Part shown: positions 37,670 to 46,599 of the stretch, piece after piece
How positions within the stretch are numbered: the first letter of the stretch is position 1
Layout: every line of letters starts with the position of its first letter
From: PGYT01 sp963675055
GTDB lineage: Bacteria > Bacteroidota > Ignavibacteria > Ignavibacteriales > Melioribacteraceae
DNA: 64,000 nucleotides
NCBI GenBank assembly: GCA_963675055.2
Contig: CAXXJE010000004.1
Coordinates: 248,001-312,000 of the forward strand
Direction: 5' to 3'
Notes under the pieces: generated by a model
What the model was told of the DNA's origin: nothing
Seen by the model: only the letters and a program-made list of their open reading frames with translations
The model's database searches: none
Translations under genes and position numbers: made by a program

Positions 37670-38317
37670 TCAGCATCCTTCACGTTTCTTTTTCTTACGC
37701 GGTGTATCAAGAGCCGTTTGCACGGGCGCCTTCAATTCAGGCATCGTAAAATTCTTTTCTGCTGTTTCTGTTCCGGTCTGTGGTGTGCCACCGAAGTGCA
37801 GGCTAACTTCCTTCATCTTATTAAACTCTGCGATCTGGCCAGTTGATGCATTTTCCGGCAGTGCAGGGAAGAGTACCTGTTTCTTCCAGGCATCCAATCC
37901 GCCATCGAGTATGTATACGGCTCTGTAACCTCTTGTTTTTAAAAGATACCAAGCCTGTGCCGCAGTTGTGTTGTCTGAACCATATAAAATAATCTTCTCA
38001 TTTCTTAGCAGACCGGCATCGGCCAGTTTAACAGGCAGTATATTGTAAGCTGTCGGTATAAAATACTTTTTGTATTCATCCTCATTTCGCAGATCCACAA
38101 GTGTGAAATCAGCCTTTTTCTCGATAAGCCAGTCGGCAAGTTGTTTGACCTCAACTTTATCCGAATTGTTTAATGTCGAGTATGCAATTGCCTTTGTATT
38201 AACTGATGTAAACGTGTTATCATATGGATTACCGGCAAACATAGCAACGAGTCCCAATGCTAAAGCAATTATCGCCAGTCTTTTTGGTCCGCTTAATTTC
38301 TTTAACTGTTCAGTCAT
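37670..38317 (-). CDS. Membrane-anchored rhodanese-like protein without catalytic Cys
   Basis: This 215-residue protein has one N-terminal membrane segment (about 12-29) and a rhodanese domain (about 55-155) with DFTLVDLRNEDEYKKYFIPT and GYRAVYILDGGLDAWKK. The active-site loop reads ILYGSDNTTA, with Gly113 where sulfurtransferases have Cys, so it cannot form a persulfide in the usual way. The C-terminus ends in a Lys/Arg-rich stretch and a single Cys. It starts one base after the YeeE/YedE gene and is the last gene of the sulfur operon. A sulfur-carrier-binding or structural role is inference. Confidence 0.8.
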   Translation of the reverse strand: MTEQLKKLSGPKRLAIIALALGLVAMFAGNPYDNTFTSVNTKAIAYSTLNNSDKVEVKQLADWLIEKKADFTLVDLRNEDEYKKYFIPTAYNILPVKLADAGLLRNEKIILYGSDNTTAAQAWYLLKTRGYRAVYILDGGLDAWKKQVLFPALPENASTGQIAEFNKMKEVSLHFGGTPQTGTETAEKNFTMPELKAPVQTALDTPRKKKKREGC

Positions 38318-38318
38318 G

Positions 38319-38924
38319 TTAATTCTCCGCTTTCTTTTTAGCCATAACTCTTTCACCCCATTCGGCAGCCATAAATGCGCCGATTGCCATTGCGACGACA
38401 GCGAAGACTATCAGTCCGTATGAAACTCCAAAAAAATCAGGCAATGTGACTTTTCCCATCGGCGTGGAATAGAAGAAATCGCCTATATATGGAAATACTT
38501 CGCCGAATGCGAATGTACCTGCAATTACTCCGAGGATAAAAACCAGTCCGTCGGTTCTTCCGGTCGCGAATGACACAAATGAGGTGCCGGGGCAATATCC
38601 GCCAATGACAAATCCAACTCCGAGAACAAGTCCGCCGATTAGCTGCGGCATCAAGAAAGTGTCGCTGATATAAACGAGTGACAGATCAACCCAGCCGATA
38701 AGTGACAAATAAAATACTCCGAGCATTGCGGTTAGTATAGCTGTGAACATCACTTTAAGTACGCGCATATTTGTAAAGTAGAATTGTGCTGCAAGTATCT
38801 TTGCGCTACCGAATCCGCCGCGTTCTAGTGCAAAGCCAAAACCGATGCCGATAATAAAAGCAACTACCAGACTAACATCGAATCCGAATAATCCGAATTT
38901 ATAAAATGGTGCGTTCATGTCCAT
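38319..38924 (-). CDS. YeeE/YedE-family sulfur transporter, half 2
   Basis: This 201-residue membrane protein belongs to the YeeE/YedE (DUF395) family, whose members move thiosulfate or related sulfur species. The signature GGYCPGTSFVS carries the conserved Cys. About five membrane segments are visible. It overlaps the end of the first half-transporter by 10 bases, which suggests translational coupling, and the rhodanese gene follows directly. Two halves of this kind normally assemble into one transporter. Confidence 0.88.
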   Translation of the reverse strand: MDMNAPFYKFGLFGFDVSLVVAFIIGIGFGFALERGGFGSAKILAAQFYFTNMRVLKVMFTAILTAMLGVFYLSLIGWVDLSLVYISDTFLMPQLIGGLVLGVGFVIGGYCPGTSFVSFATGRTDGLVFILGVIAGTFAFGEVFPYIGDFFYSTPMGKVTLPDFFGVSYGLIVFAVVAMAIGAFMAAEWGERVMAKKKAEN

Positions 38925-39496
38925 TGCCTCCTTACAAAGTATGCTAATGCGTAAGCTCCTGCGAATACAGCGAGCATAAATACCCAGCTTCCGAGATTAA
39001 GTAGGGCTCCGCCGGATAATGCCTGTCCGCTTGTGCAGCCGCGAGCCAGTTTCGCGCCAAATCCCATTAGTGCTCCTCCAACGAATGCACTAATCAGTCT
39101 GATTCTAACCGAGACTCTCGGACCTTTCTCAACGGTTCTTTTCAGACGTCCGGCAAGGGAACCTGAAATGAATCCACCGACGAGAACTCCGAGTACTTCA
39201 AAGACCAGCCAGTCTTTCATCGGGTTAGATGTACCGTCACCGAGATATCCGGTGTAAAAATCGTTATTTGCTGCGTGTTCGGGTGCAACTGCATTTACAG
39301 TTACAGCCGTTAGGGAAGAGAGAGCACCCGAAGCACCCAATCCACGTCCCATAATTATAAAAGCAGCAAGGAGTACGAGTCCAAGACCAAATCCAACATA
39401 GTACGGATTGGAATAGGGCTTGGCTTCAACAACATGAGCTGAATCCGCTGCTCCTAACGACTTTAGGTTTTTTAATATACCTGCTATTGTTGTCAT
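38915..39496 (-). CDS. YeeE/YedE-family sulfur transporter, half 1
   Basis: This 193-residue membrane protein has four to five membrane segments. The family signature GAKLARGCTSGQALSG contains the conserved Cys thought to bind the sulfur substrate. The ATG at 39496, with CGGAG 5 bases upstream, is preferred over a longer reading. It lies 23 bp after the NrfD/PsrC gene and overlaps the second half. Its place after a periplasmic sulfur-reducing molybdoenzyme suggests uptake or release of the enzyme's sulfur substrate or product (inference). Confidence 0.86.
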   Translation of the reverse strand: MTTIAGILKNLKSLGAADSAHVVEAKPYSNPYYVGFGLGLVLLAAFIIMGRGLGASGALSSLTAVTVNAVAPEHAANNDFYTGYLGDGTSNPMKDWLVFEVLGVLVGGFISGSLAGRLKRTVEKGPRVSVRIRLISAFVGGALMGFGAKLARGCTSGQALSGGALLNLGSWVFMLAVFAGAYALAYFVRRQWT

Positions 39497-39519
39497 TTTA
39501 ACTCCGTTAAATATCAATC

Positions 39520-40464
39520 TTATAAATGAGCATTAAGATAATTGCTTACCTGTCCGGCTTGTACGAGTACAAATCGTAATACGAGTCCGCCGGCAATTAC
39601 AAATATCGGTGCAAGTGGTGTATGCTGAATCTTATGGTTAACGGCCAGTAATTGGATGAATAAAGGTATAACAATTCCCAAGCCAACTACGAATACCCAG
39701 AATACAGCTGCATATGATCCGCTTAATAACAATTCGGCGGCATCCTTTTGTACTTCGGAAGCTGTCAGAAGTCCGATGAACATTAATCCGATAATAAATA
39801 TTTCGAATATCAGGAAGCCGTTATCAGCTTTCGCAAGTAACTCGCGTTCATACACGTTCTTCGCGATTAAATGAACAAATGCCGCCGCACCCGATAGCCC
39901 TGAAGTAAGGAATAGCAGCCATAACACTGAAGTATTCCATAAAGGTCTGGCGCCTAATGTGCTTAACAGGACTCCGGTGTACATGCCGAGCATAGCGCCG
40001 AGAATCATGTTGGCAATCCCAATGTTCTTCACCAGGAACGGCTTGCTGTAAATTTTATCCGACCATGTTTTTAAAACCGGGAATCTGTTAGTTATTGCTG
40101 CCGGAAGTCGTAGTAAAATGTTAGCCAACAGGGCAGGGTAAACAAGTAAAAGTATCCAGGCGCCCCAAGACATCGGGGAAGTTACTTCGAAAGTTGTGTA
40201 GAGTCTCCAAACGTATATTTTATGTTCGAGATCGAGAAACAATGCAAACATTCCCAGACTCAGAAGGATCAGGCTGATTACAGGCGAAATGAAACATGCG
40301 CAAGTATAGTCCTTTGTTCTGCCTTTAAATAGAAAGTACCCGGCAATTATCATCATTCCGGCAACCATTCCACCGAGGAAAAGATAAACCGGTATTTCCC
40401 AGCCCCAGACGTGCAGGGTAGGGTCTATAAGATGGTTATGACGAGTTGTTGTTAATTCGTGCAT
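39520..40464 (-). CDS. psrC: PsrC/NrfD-type membrane quinol-oxidising subunit
   Basis: This 314-residue protein has eight or nine transmembrane segments and is the membrane anchor of the molybdoenzyme, where it passes electrons from quinol to the iron-sulfur subunit. Family marks include WGWEIPVYLFLGGMVAGMMI, the block VTSPMSWGAWILL and a Pro/Gly-rich fourth helix. A GAGGAAG site precedes the ATG. It lies 9 bp after the four-cluster ferredoxin gene, in the usual order A-B-C. The symbol rests on operon order and family, not on a measured substrate. Confidence 0.85.
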   Translation of the reverse strand: MHELTTTRHNHLIDPTLHVWGWEIPVYLFLGGMVAGMMIIAGYFLFKGRTKDYTCACFISPVISLILLSLGMFALFLDLEHKIYVWRLYTTFEVTSPMSWGAWILLLVYPALLANILLRLPAAITNRFPVLKTWSDKIYSKPFLVKNIGIANMILGAMLGMYTGVLLSTLGARPLWNTSVLWLLFLTSGLSGAAAFVHLIAKNVYERELLAKADNGFLIFEIFIIGLMFIGLLTASEVQKDAAELLLSGSYAAVFWVFVVGLGIVIPLFIQLLAVNHKIQHTPLAPIFVIAGGLVLRFVLVQAGQVSNYLNAHL

Positions 40465-40473
40465 TATCTTCCT

Positions 40474-41013
40474 CTATGTTAAATAGTAAATTTGTGGTTT
40501 CGTCCCGGCTTCTGGTATTAAAACGTGCCATTTACGGGAATTTACAAGTTTGCTGATATTGCTGTTCGGATCATCGAGATCGCCGAATGTCATGCAATGA
40601 GTTGGACAGACTGAAACGCATGCAGGATCCTGACCTTTTTCTACCCTGTGGATGCAGAATGTACACTTGTCTGCATATCCTTCCGGATTGATAAATCTTG
40701 CATCGTATGGACAGGATGCTACGCAAGCTTTGCAGCCGATGCATTCGTTGTGAGTTACAAGCACAACTCCTCCAAGTTCGTGAATATGACTTGCACCGGT
40801 AGGGCAGCAATCAACACAGGGAGCATCTTCACAGTGATTACATCTTTCACTTCTAATCTCGAGCTGAATCTCAGGGAATTTACCGTTGGATTCCTGTGTA
40901 ATCCAATCACGATTGTAACCTTCAGGAACATCGTTCTCGGTTTTACACGCAACTACACAGTCCATGCACCCGACACATTTTTTAGTATCTATTGCCATTC
41001 CGAATCTGGCCAT
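40474..41013 (-). CDS. psrB: PsrB/PhsB-type iron-sulfur subunit (four 4Fe-4S clusters)
   Basis: This 179-residue electron-transfer subunit carries four Cys groups: CVGCMDCVVAC, CNHCEDAPCVDCCP, CIGCKACVASCP and CTFC...CVSVCPTHC. These match the DMSO-reductase-family B subunits. The ATG at 41013 has GGAGG 6 bases upstream. Its start lies one base beyond the stop of the catalytic gene. It should carry electrons from the NrfD-like subunit to the molybdenum site in the periplasm. Confidence 0.92.
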   Translation of the reverse strand: MARFGMAIDTKKCVGCMDCVVACKTENDVPEGYNRDWITQESNGKFPEIQLEIRSERCNHCEDAPCVDCCPTGASHIHELGGVVLVTHNECIGCKACVASCPYDARFINPEGYADKCTFCIHRVEKGQDPACVSVCPTHCMTFGDLDDPNSNISKLVNSRKWHVLIPEAGTKPQIYYLT

Positions 41014-41014
41014 C

Positions 41015-43228
41015 TTAATCCTCCAGCTCAAATGTTACGAAATTAACGCTCATTCCCGTGCCACCCATAATCGGATCCATTTTATACTTTGTGGCAAGCT
41101 GCGCATCGCTTGCACCTTTCAAATAGGTTTTACGAAGCCTTGCGGATGTCTGACCGAATCCGTGAACCATATAAACACAGTCAGTTCTGATTCTTTCCGT
41201 CACCTTGGCTCTTACTTTATTGCTGACAACACCCTCAGTGTTTTTCAGCCTAATGTATTGTCCCTGCTTAATGCCGTATCTTCTTGCAATATCACCATTT
41301 ACCCATACTTCGTTCTCACTCATCATATCATTTAGAATGGGATTGGACTGTGTTTTACTGAATGTATGAACAGGAGCTCTTCCGAACAACATTCTGAAGT
41401 AACCAACAGGAGGTTGATCGTGCTCCGTATATTTTGGTACGGGATCAAGTCCGTGTTCTTTTAATTGCATAGAGTAAAATTCGATTTTGCCACTTGGAGT
41501 CCAGAAATAAGGCTGAACACCATCCTCATAGTATAGTGGCTGTTCCGGCTTGGTTACTACGCCTTTCTTTTTAAGTTCTGCCAGACTTAATCCGGCTTTT
41601 TTTAGCCTGTGATCCAGATACTCTTCAACGTGCTTCCACGGATAGTATGCTCCTAAACCCAATTTATCTGCCAGTTTTTTAGCGATCCACCAGTTTGGTT
41701 TCTGATCATGAGGCGGATCGACAGCCGGCTGACGGAGGGAAACGAATCCCTGTCTGAAAGAAGCATTATTCAGTTCGTCATATCTTTCGAGATAAGTAGA
41801 TTCCGGGAGTACTACATCAGCCCATCCTGTAATTTCGCTTGGAATTACATCAACGACTACCATTAAGTCAAGGTTTTGTATGGCTTTAATAGTCTCTTCC
41901 TGATTTGGTAAAGACTGCAGCAAATTAGTTGCATAAACAAACCATCCCTTTATCGGGTATGGTTCGCCTTTAATTGTAGCCTCGCGTAATCCCGTCGAAA
42001 GGAGTTCACCTTCTGCAAACGGATATTTATGATCCGGATTATCTGCGGTTTCATTCTGTGGTTTCGGATAAGCCGGATACTTGTCATATCCGGGAATATC
42101 AAATTTACCCGGGAAGTAGAATCCCCCTTTTCGTCCCCAACTTCCGAGGAGAGCATTTAATAGTGCCACCGATCGTGCCCGCTGAGTGTCATCTCCGTAC
42201 CATGTTGAGTGTCGTCCCGGATGAACCAGCGTTGCGGGAGCATTCTTTGCCATTTCACGTGCAGTAGCTCTGATATGCTCCGGCTTAATTCCAGTGATTG
42301 GGTATGCCCATTCCGGTGTATATTTACGTATTTCATACTCGAACTGTTCAAACCCATATCCGAATTTATCCACGTACTCTTTATCGTAAATATCTTCAGT
42401 TAGAAGTACATTCATCCAGGATAGCAAAAGAGCAATGTCAGTCCCTGGTTTGATAGGGAGATAATACTTTGCTTTACTGGCTGCAATTGAAAATCTCGGA
42501 TCAACCACAATGATTGAAGCATCATTTCCGATGGCAGTCGAGAATTCCTGAACCTGCGTATTATGCATGTTTTCACCTAAGTGCGAACCAATAAGGACCA
42601 GACACTGTGTATTTTCAATATCTGTTCGTTCAGGCGAACCAACGACTTCACCGTAGGTAAGTTCGAAACCTATTTCTCTCGGACCGCGGCACTGGGCAAA
42701 GGAGGGAGCAGTGATATTCCTCGTTCCGTATGCCTTCATTGTATGCTTTAAAAATGCTCCGCCAATGCCATGACTGAACAAAGCCATTGATTCCGGACCG
42801 TAATCACTCTTTATTTTCTTCATTTTTTTCGCAATATATTCGAGCGCTTCATCCCATGTTACTTCGACCCATTTATCTTCGCCGCGGACTGATTTTCTAA
42901 TTAATGGAGTTTTCAGTCTGTCCTTGTCGAATGAAGCACCTACTCCGCCTGTACCACGGGGACATAATCTGCCTTTGCTAAGCGGATCATCAGGATTTCC
43001 CTCGATTTTCCACAATTTGCCGTCTTTTACGTAAGCGATCGCACCGCACTTCCAGAAACAAAGATCGCAGTAAGTCGGAATTTTTTTAATTCCTTTTTCT
43101 GAAGAACCGGTTTTTTCTTCAACCTTTTTGGCTCCTTTTACTACCGTTCCCATTGAACTCACTGCAGCAGCGGTAACAATTGAAGCTCCTGTGATTTTCA
43201 GAAACCTTCTTCTGGATAATGAATTCAT
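41015..43228 (-). CDS. psrA: Molybdopterin oxidoreductase, polysulfide/thiosulfate reductase catalytic subunit
   Basis: This 737-residue enzyme should reduce polysulfide, thiosulfate or a related sulfur compound in the periplasm. A twin-arginine signal (SRRRFLKITG, residues 5-14) marks Tat export. A 4Fe-4S site is formed by Cys54, Cys57, Cys61 and Cys89 (CDLCFWKC...CPRG). Cys180 in SFAQCRGPREIGFE is the likely Mo ligand. The C-terminal domain has WVNGDIARRYGIKQGQYI, as in the family. It starts 3 bases after the MerR-type regulator gene. PhsA and PsrA cannot be separated by eye, so the symbol is provisional. MoeA and MobA for its cofactor lie upstream in the same strand run. Confidence 0.88.
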   Translation of the reverse strand: MNSLSRRRFLKITGASIVTAAAVSSMGTVVKGAKKVEEKTGSSEKGIKKIPTYCDLCFWKCGAIAYVKDGKLWKIEGNPDDPLSKGRLCPRGTGGVGASFDKDRLKTPLIRKSVRGEDKWVEVTWDEALEYIAKKMKKIKSDYGPESMALFSHGIGGAFLKHTMKAYGTRNITAPSFAQCRGPREIGFELTYGEVVGSPERTDIENTQCLVLIGSHLGENMHNTQVQEFSTAIGNDASIIVVDPRFSIAASKAKYYLPIKPGTDIALLLSWMNVLLTEDIYDKEYVDKFGYGFEQFEYEIRKYTPEWAYPITGIKPEHIRATAREMAKNAPATLVHPGRHSTWYGDDTQRARSVALLNALLGSWGRKGGFYFPGKFDIPGYDKYPAYPKPQNETADNPDHKYPFAEGELLSTGLREATIKGEPYPIKGWFVYATNLLQSLPNQEETIKAIQNLDLMVVVDVIPSEITGWADVVLPESTYLERYDELNNASFRQGFVSLRQPAVDPPHDQKPNWWIAKKLADKLGLGAYYPWKHVEEYLDHRLKKAGLSLAELKKKGVVTKPEQPLYYEDGVQPYFWTPSGKIEFYSMQLKEHGLDPVPKYTEHDQPPVGYFRMLFGRAPVHTFSKTQSNPILNDMMSENEVWVNGDIARRYGIKQGQYIRLKNTEGVVSNKVRAKVTERIRTDCVYMVHGFGQTSARLRKTYLKGASDAQLATKYKMDPIMGGTGMSVNFVTFELED

Positions 43229-43231
43229 CTT

Positions 43232-43672
43232 TTACCTGGATATATTTTGAATTAAGTTTTTAACCTTTGAGCATTTATAATTGTCTTTGTAAACAGTACA
43301 TGTTCTGCAATCTTTCGATTCGCATGTTGTTCCGGGATGATGATAAGACCAGCAGGCACCCGAATGTCCGTTGTAGGATTCACAATTTTCTCTATCAGCA
43401 TCTGAACACCCTATTATATCCCAGCAGGGAATTAAGGAGTAAATGGTTTTGATGCCATTAATACTGATTTTCATTTCCTCAATGGCATTTCGAATACATG
43501 AGACTCTTTCAAGATCCTTTTTAGAGTATATTCTCTGGTTGCCCTCACTTTTGTGGGGGAGAATCAAACCTTCGCGCTCGTATTTACGAAGAGTATGAAC
43601 AGAAATGTCCAGAAGTTTTGCTGCCGCACTGATCGAAAAGAGCGGCTGGTCGTTAGGTAACTCGAAATCCAT
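43232..43672 (-). CDS. MerR-family regulator with Cys-rich C-terminal domain
   Basis: This 146-residue regulator has a MerR helix-turn-helix (about 8-75; SISAAAKLLDISVHTLRKYE and EGLILPHKSEGNQRIYS). The C-terminal part has nine Cys in about 50 residues, including PCWDIIGC, GACWSYHHPGTTC and CRTCTVY, which suggests a metal or iron-sulfur site sensing redox state or sulfide. The ATG at 43672, with GAAGGA 6 bases upstream, is preferred to a start 25 codons earlier. A 22-bp dyad lies just upstream. It is the first gene of the psr operon and probably controls it. Confidence 0.88.
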   Translation of the reverse strand: MDFELPNDQPLFSISAAAKLLDISVHTLRKYEREGLILPHKSEGNQRIYSKKDLERVSCIRNAIEEMKISINGIKTIYSLIPCWDIIGCSDADRENCESYNGHSGACWSYHHPGTTCESKDCRTCTVYKDNYKCSKVKNLIQNISR

Positions 43673-43689
43673 CAAAAATCCTTCTATAA

Positions 43690-43711
43690 GTTGATATATG
43701 TGTGTATCAAC
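43690..43711 (-). promoter_or_regulatory. 22-bp dyad, candidate MerR-type operator
   Basis: GTTGATA (43690-43696) and TATCAAC (43705-43711) form perfect 7-bp arms around an 8-bp spacer. It lies 18 bp before the regulator's ATG. MerR-type proteins bind such dyads between promoter elements. Read on the minus strand it includes TTGATA, a fair -35, but no convincing -10 allows for a normal leader. Confidence 0.55.
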
Positions 43712-43851
43712 AATCTTGCCATGTAAAAATATATATAAAGATTTCAAGATGCGAATATGATTGTGAAAAAATTTTCAAAATTGAAGAAGAAAGTGAGATT
43801 TGATATCAATTATTAGAATTCTTTAGATGGATAATATTGTGCAAATTGCGA

Positions 43852-46599
43852 TTATTCCCAATCCGGAAGAATACATTTCGTGGATATTTTTTCTATTAGA
43901 CTTGAAAAAGATACTAATGAGAGTTCAGCAAACTGAGAATCCTGGTCGTGACATACGAGACAAGCACCGACTGTAAGGATGTTTTTCTGCTCCTCAACGG
44001 AAAAAGGTCGGGAATTTGAGCGGGTTGCTGAAAGTTTTGTAGGTTCTTGTAGGAATCCAGTCCACGCATCTTCAGGCAATCCATCCTCGTAATTTTCATA
44101 TTTCGGAGTGAATTTCCAGTATCCATTCTGTTCGGAGAATACAAATTCAAGAGAGCCTCTCCCAAATCCGAGAGCAAGAGGGTTATTGTGACATGATCTG
44201 CAATCGCGCACCTCTTTGCGAATTGTGTGAGAAAAAGTCGGGGCAAACAACCGGGTGAATAAAGCATCTTTTATATTTCCCGTATAACCGGATTTATCGA
44301 TACTCATAACCATCCCGGGCATAAAAGTATTGATGGACCTGGATTTAATTCCTGAAGAATCAGTAGATTCTGTTACCCCCAGAGTTGGCAATTCAGCAAA
44401 ATAGTCTCCGACATGCTCAATCCATGATCCTTTAATATCCTTATTGGTAAGAAGATCGAAGCCTTCGGCCTGAGGATCGAAATCTGTGTGGCAACCAACG
44501 CACTGGGGAACCCATGAAGTATGGCAACTGCTGCACGATAAATCTTTATGCGCTTCTCTCTCAAAACAGACTGGTTTAGGCGGATTGAGATCGAGAATTT
44601 TTCCTGTATTTTTAATAATTAGACGTGATTTTGCAATTGAATCGACAAAAGTATTAACCAGCGGATAGCCGCTTTTCTTCATGACCAGATAATCACGATC
44701 CTGATTATCTATTTCCCGTATTTTAGCAATTTTCGCAGATTCGCTATCAAACTGTGCGAGTTTTATTGATTCAGGTCTGCCGGAAAAATGACAATCAATA
44801 CATTGAATTTTAACCTGCTCTTCTTTATGAGAATACAACGTTCCGTCGCCCATTACTTCATAAGAATTATGACAGTCAATACAATCCATTCCGGCTTCAT
44901 GGTGTACGTCGGCTTTAACAAATCTGAAAACGCGTTCATCCTGCAATATTCTAAGTCCGCTCGAGTCATCAACTTCATCCGGTGAGAGTTTCGTTTCATG
45001 CCAGCCTTCGTAGTTTGTAGAGATTCGTCCCGATCTGCTGTGACAACCGAAGCAGTGATTACTACTAATTTCCAGCGAAAGGGAAGGGTGGAATGACGGT
45101 AATGTTGATTCGGACTTCGTCGCAATATATTGAGCTAATTGTTTTTTCGCTGATTCAGAATAATTCAGATGACAGGCATTGCACCCACCGCCGCGTGATA
45201 GCTGATCGATAGGGCCTAATTCTGTTTTGGGATTCCCGATATGACAGGAAACGCAGAGATTCCGCAGATGGCTTTCAGCAGGACTATCAGCTAGCTCATT
45301 AACATTGTAGTGTCCTTCAGGCAGCTTAATTTCAGCGAAAGCGAATTTGTTGACGCTTATCATCCCCGAAAGAGTTGACATAATCGAATTCGGAAGGCGC
45401 TCAACAATTTCCGGGTGACAATCAGAAGTGCCGCAGGATCTTCTGTAATCCGCTTCATTTCCGGGAATTAGAATCATTCCGAGATGCGCTTCATCTTTAT
45501 TGAACGAGAATGGATTCCCGGAATGACAGGATGAACAACCAACTGCTGACGGATCGTGCGACGCAGTGAATCCGGTCATATTATCATGACAGGATATACA
45601 ACCTTCAACGCGGTTCAACGATTTGTGGAACACCTGTGATGTATCTGATGGAAAAGATTTATCCGTATCTATCAATCCAGTTGATAGATAATTTGTCTTC
45701 GGATTGTCCCAGGGAGTTACAAGTTCCCAGTTCTCGCCCCTGAAATAATACGCGAAAATTGTCAGCAACAAATAGACAAGAGTCGAATATATGAACAAGT
45801 TCTTTATCCGGTTACGATGGAGTTCACGGACTTTGGGGATGAATAGAAAAAGTAAGAATAATAGAAACAGCCCGGCAATAGTATAAACCGGATTACTAAT
45901 CCAATGGAGAATTTCCTGTAAACCGAGGAAGTACCACGGACCTTTTATAACAGTTTCCAAATTATCGTGAAGTACGGGAGTGAAGAAGAGACTCAAAACA
46001 AAGGAATAAAATAACGTATATATGAATGTCGGAATTTTTGTCCAGATTGTTCTGGCATGTTCATAGGTGATTATAATCAGGAAAATAGTTGCTGTAGCAA
46101 TGTGATGGACATATAGCAATTGATAATTATCCTCGCTGCCCAGCAAAGTTGATGATAAAGCATCCCCGAATATTGGAATCGTTTTCAACAGGGACTCGAT
46201 AATTCTATATGCCTGTCGGCTGTCAGCATCGCCCTTGAGTATAAATCCGGAAAGCATCACGAATAATACTACACCGATAGAAATTGTTAAACGCAGCCAG
46301 ACACCGGATTTAACTTTGCCTTCAGTGTTCTTTTTGAAATGATCCCATATATGGAGGAATGTGAAGATGAGGAATAACTGTGCGCTCCAGTAATGCAGAT
46401 TTCGATAAAAGGTGCCTGAAGAACTGACCATCAGTATTTTGGATATGGATTCATACGGTTCACTTACATTATAAACAAGTGCGAGAAGTATTCCCGAGAC
46501 AGAACATATTATCAACGAGGCAATAGCAATGTTACCGAATGTATCGAAGTAAATCAGCGGAAGTATCCTGTTTCGAAATATGTTTTTTATCCTATCCAT
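43852..46599 (-). CDS. Cytochrome b6-like domain fused to a twelve-haem cytochrome c
   Basis: This 915-residue protein joins a cytochrome b domain (about 1-300) to a periplasmic multihaem part. His69/His83 (spacing 14) and His166/His181 (spacing 15, as in cytochrome b6) should hold two b haems, with about seven membrane segments in all. The C-terminal part has eleven CxxCH sites (such as CISCH, CNACH, CFGCH, two CIDCH, CVGCH and CLVCH) and one CGTSDCH (CX4CH), giving twelve likely c haems. It overlaps the Rieske gene by 8 bases. Together they resemble a compact bc-type quinol oxidoreductase with its own electron wire. Electron donor and acceptor are unknown; sulfur compounds or metals are possible. 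Confidence 0.88.
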   Translation of the reverse strand: MDRIKNIFRNRILPLIYFDTFGNIAIASLIICSVSGILLALVYNVSEPYESISKILMVSSSGTFYRNLHYWSAQLFLIFTFLHIWDHFKKNTEGKVKSGVWLRLTISIGVVLFVMLSGFILKGDADSRQAYRIIESLLKTIPIFGDALSSTLLGSEDNYQLLYVHHIATATIFLIIITYEHARTIWTKIPTFIYTLFYSFVLSLFFTPVLHDNLETVIKGPWYFLGLQEILHWISNPVYTIAGLFLLFLLFLFIPKVRELHRNRIKNLFIYSTLVYLLLTIFAYYFRGENWELVTPWDNPKTNYLSTGLIDTDKSFPSDTSQVFHKSLNRVEGCISCHDNMTGFTASHDPSAVGCSSCHSGNPFSFNKDEAHLGMILIPGNEADYRRSCGTSDCHPEIVERLPNSIMSTLSGMISVNKFAFAEIKLPEGHYNVNELADSPAESHLRNLCVSCHIGNPKTELGPIDQLSRGGGCNACHLNYSESAKKQLAQYIATKSESTLPSFHPSLSLEISSNHCFGCHSRSGRISTNYEGWHETKLSPDEVDDSSGLRILQDERVFRFVKADVHHEAGMDCIDCHNSYEVMGDGTLYSHKEEQVKIQCIDCHFSGRPESIKLAQFDSESAKIAKIREIDNQDRDYLVMKKSGYPLVNTFVDSIAKSRLIIKNTGKILDLNPPKPVCFEREAHKDLSCSSCHTSWVPQCVGCHTDFDPQAEGFDLLTNKDIKGSWIEHVGDYFAELPTLGVTESTDSSGIKSRSINTFMPGMVMSIDKSGYTGNIKDALFTRLFAPTFSHTIRKEVRDCRSCHNNPLALGFGRGSLEFVFSEQNGYWKFTPKYENYEDGLPEDAWTGFLQEPTKLSATRSNSRPFSVEEQKNILTVGACLVCHDQDSQFAELSLVSFSSLIEKISTKCILPDWE

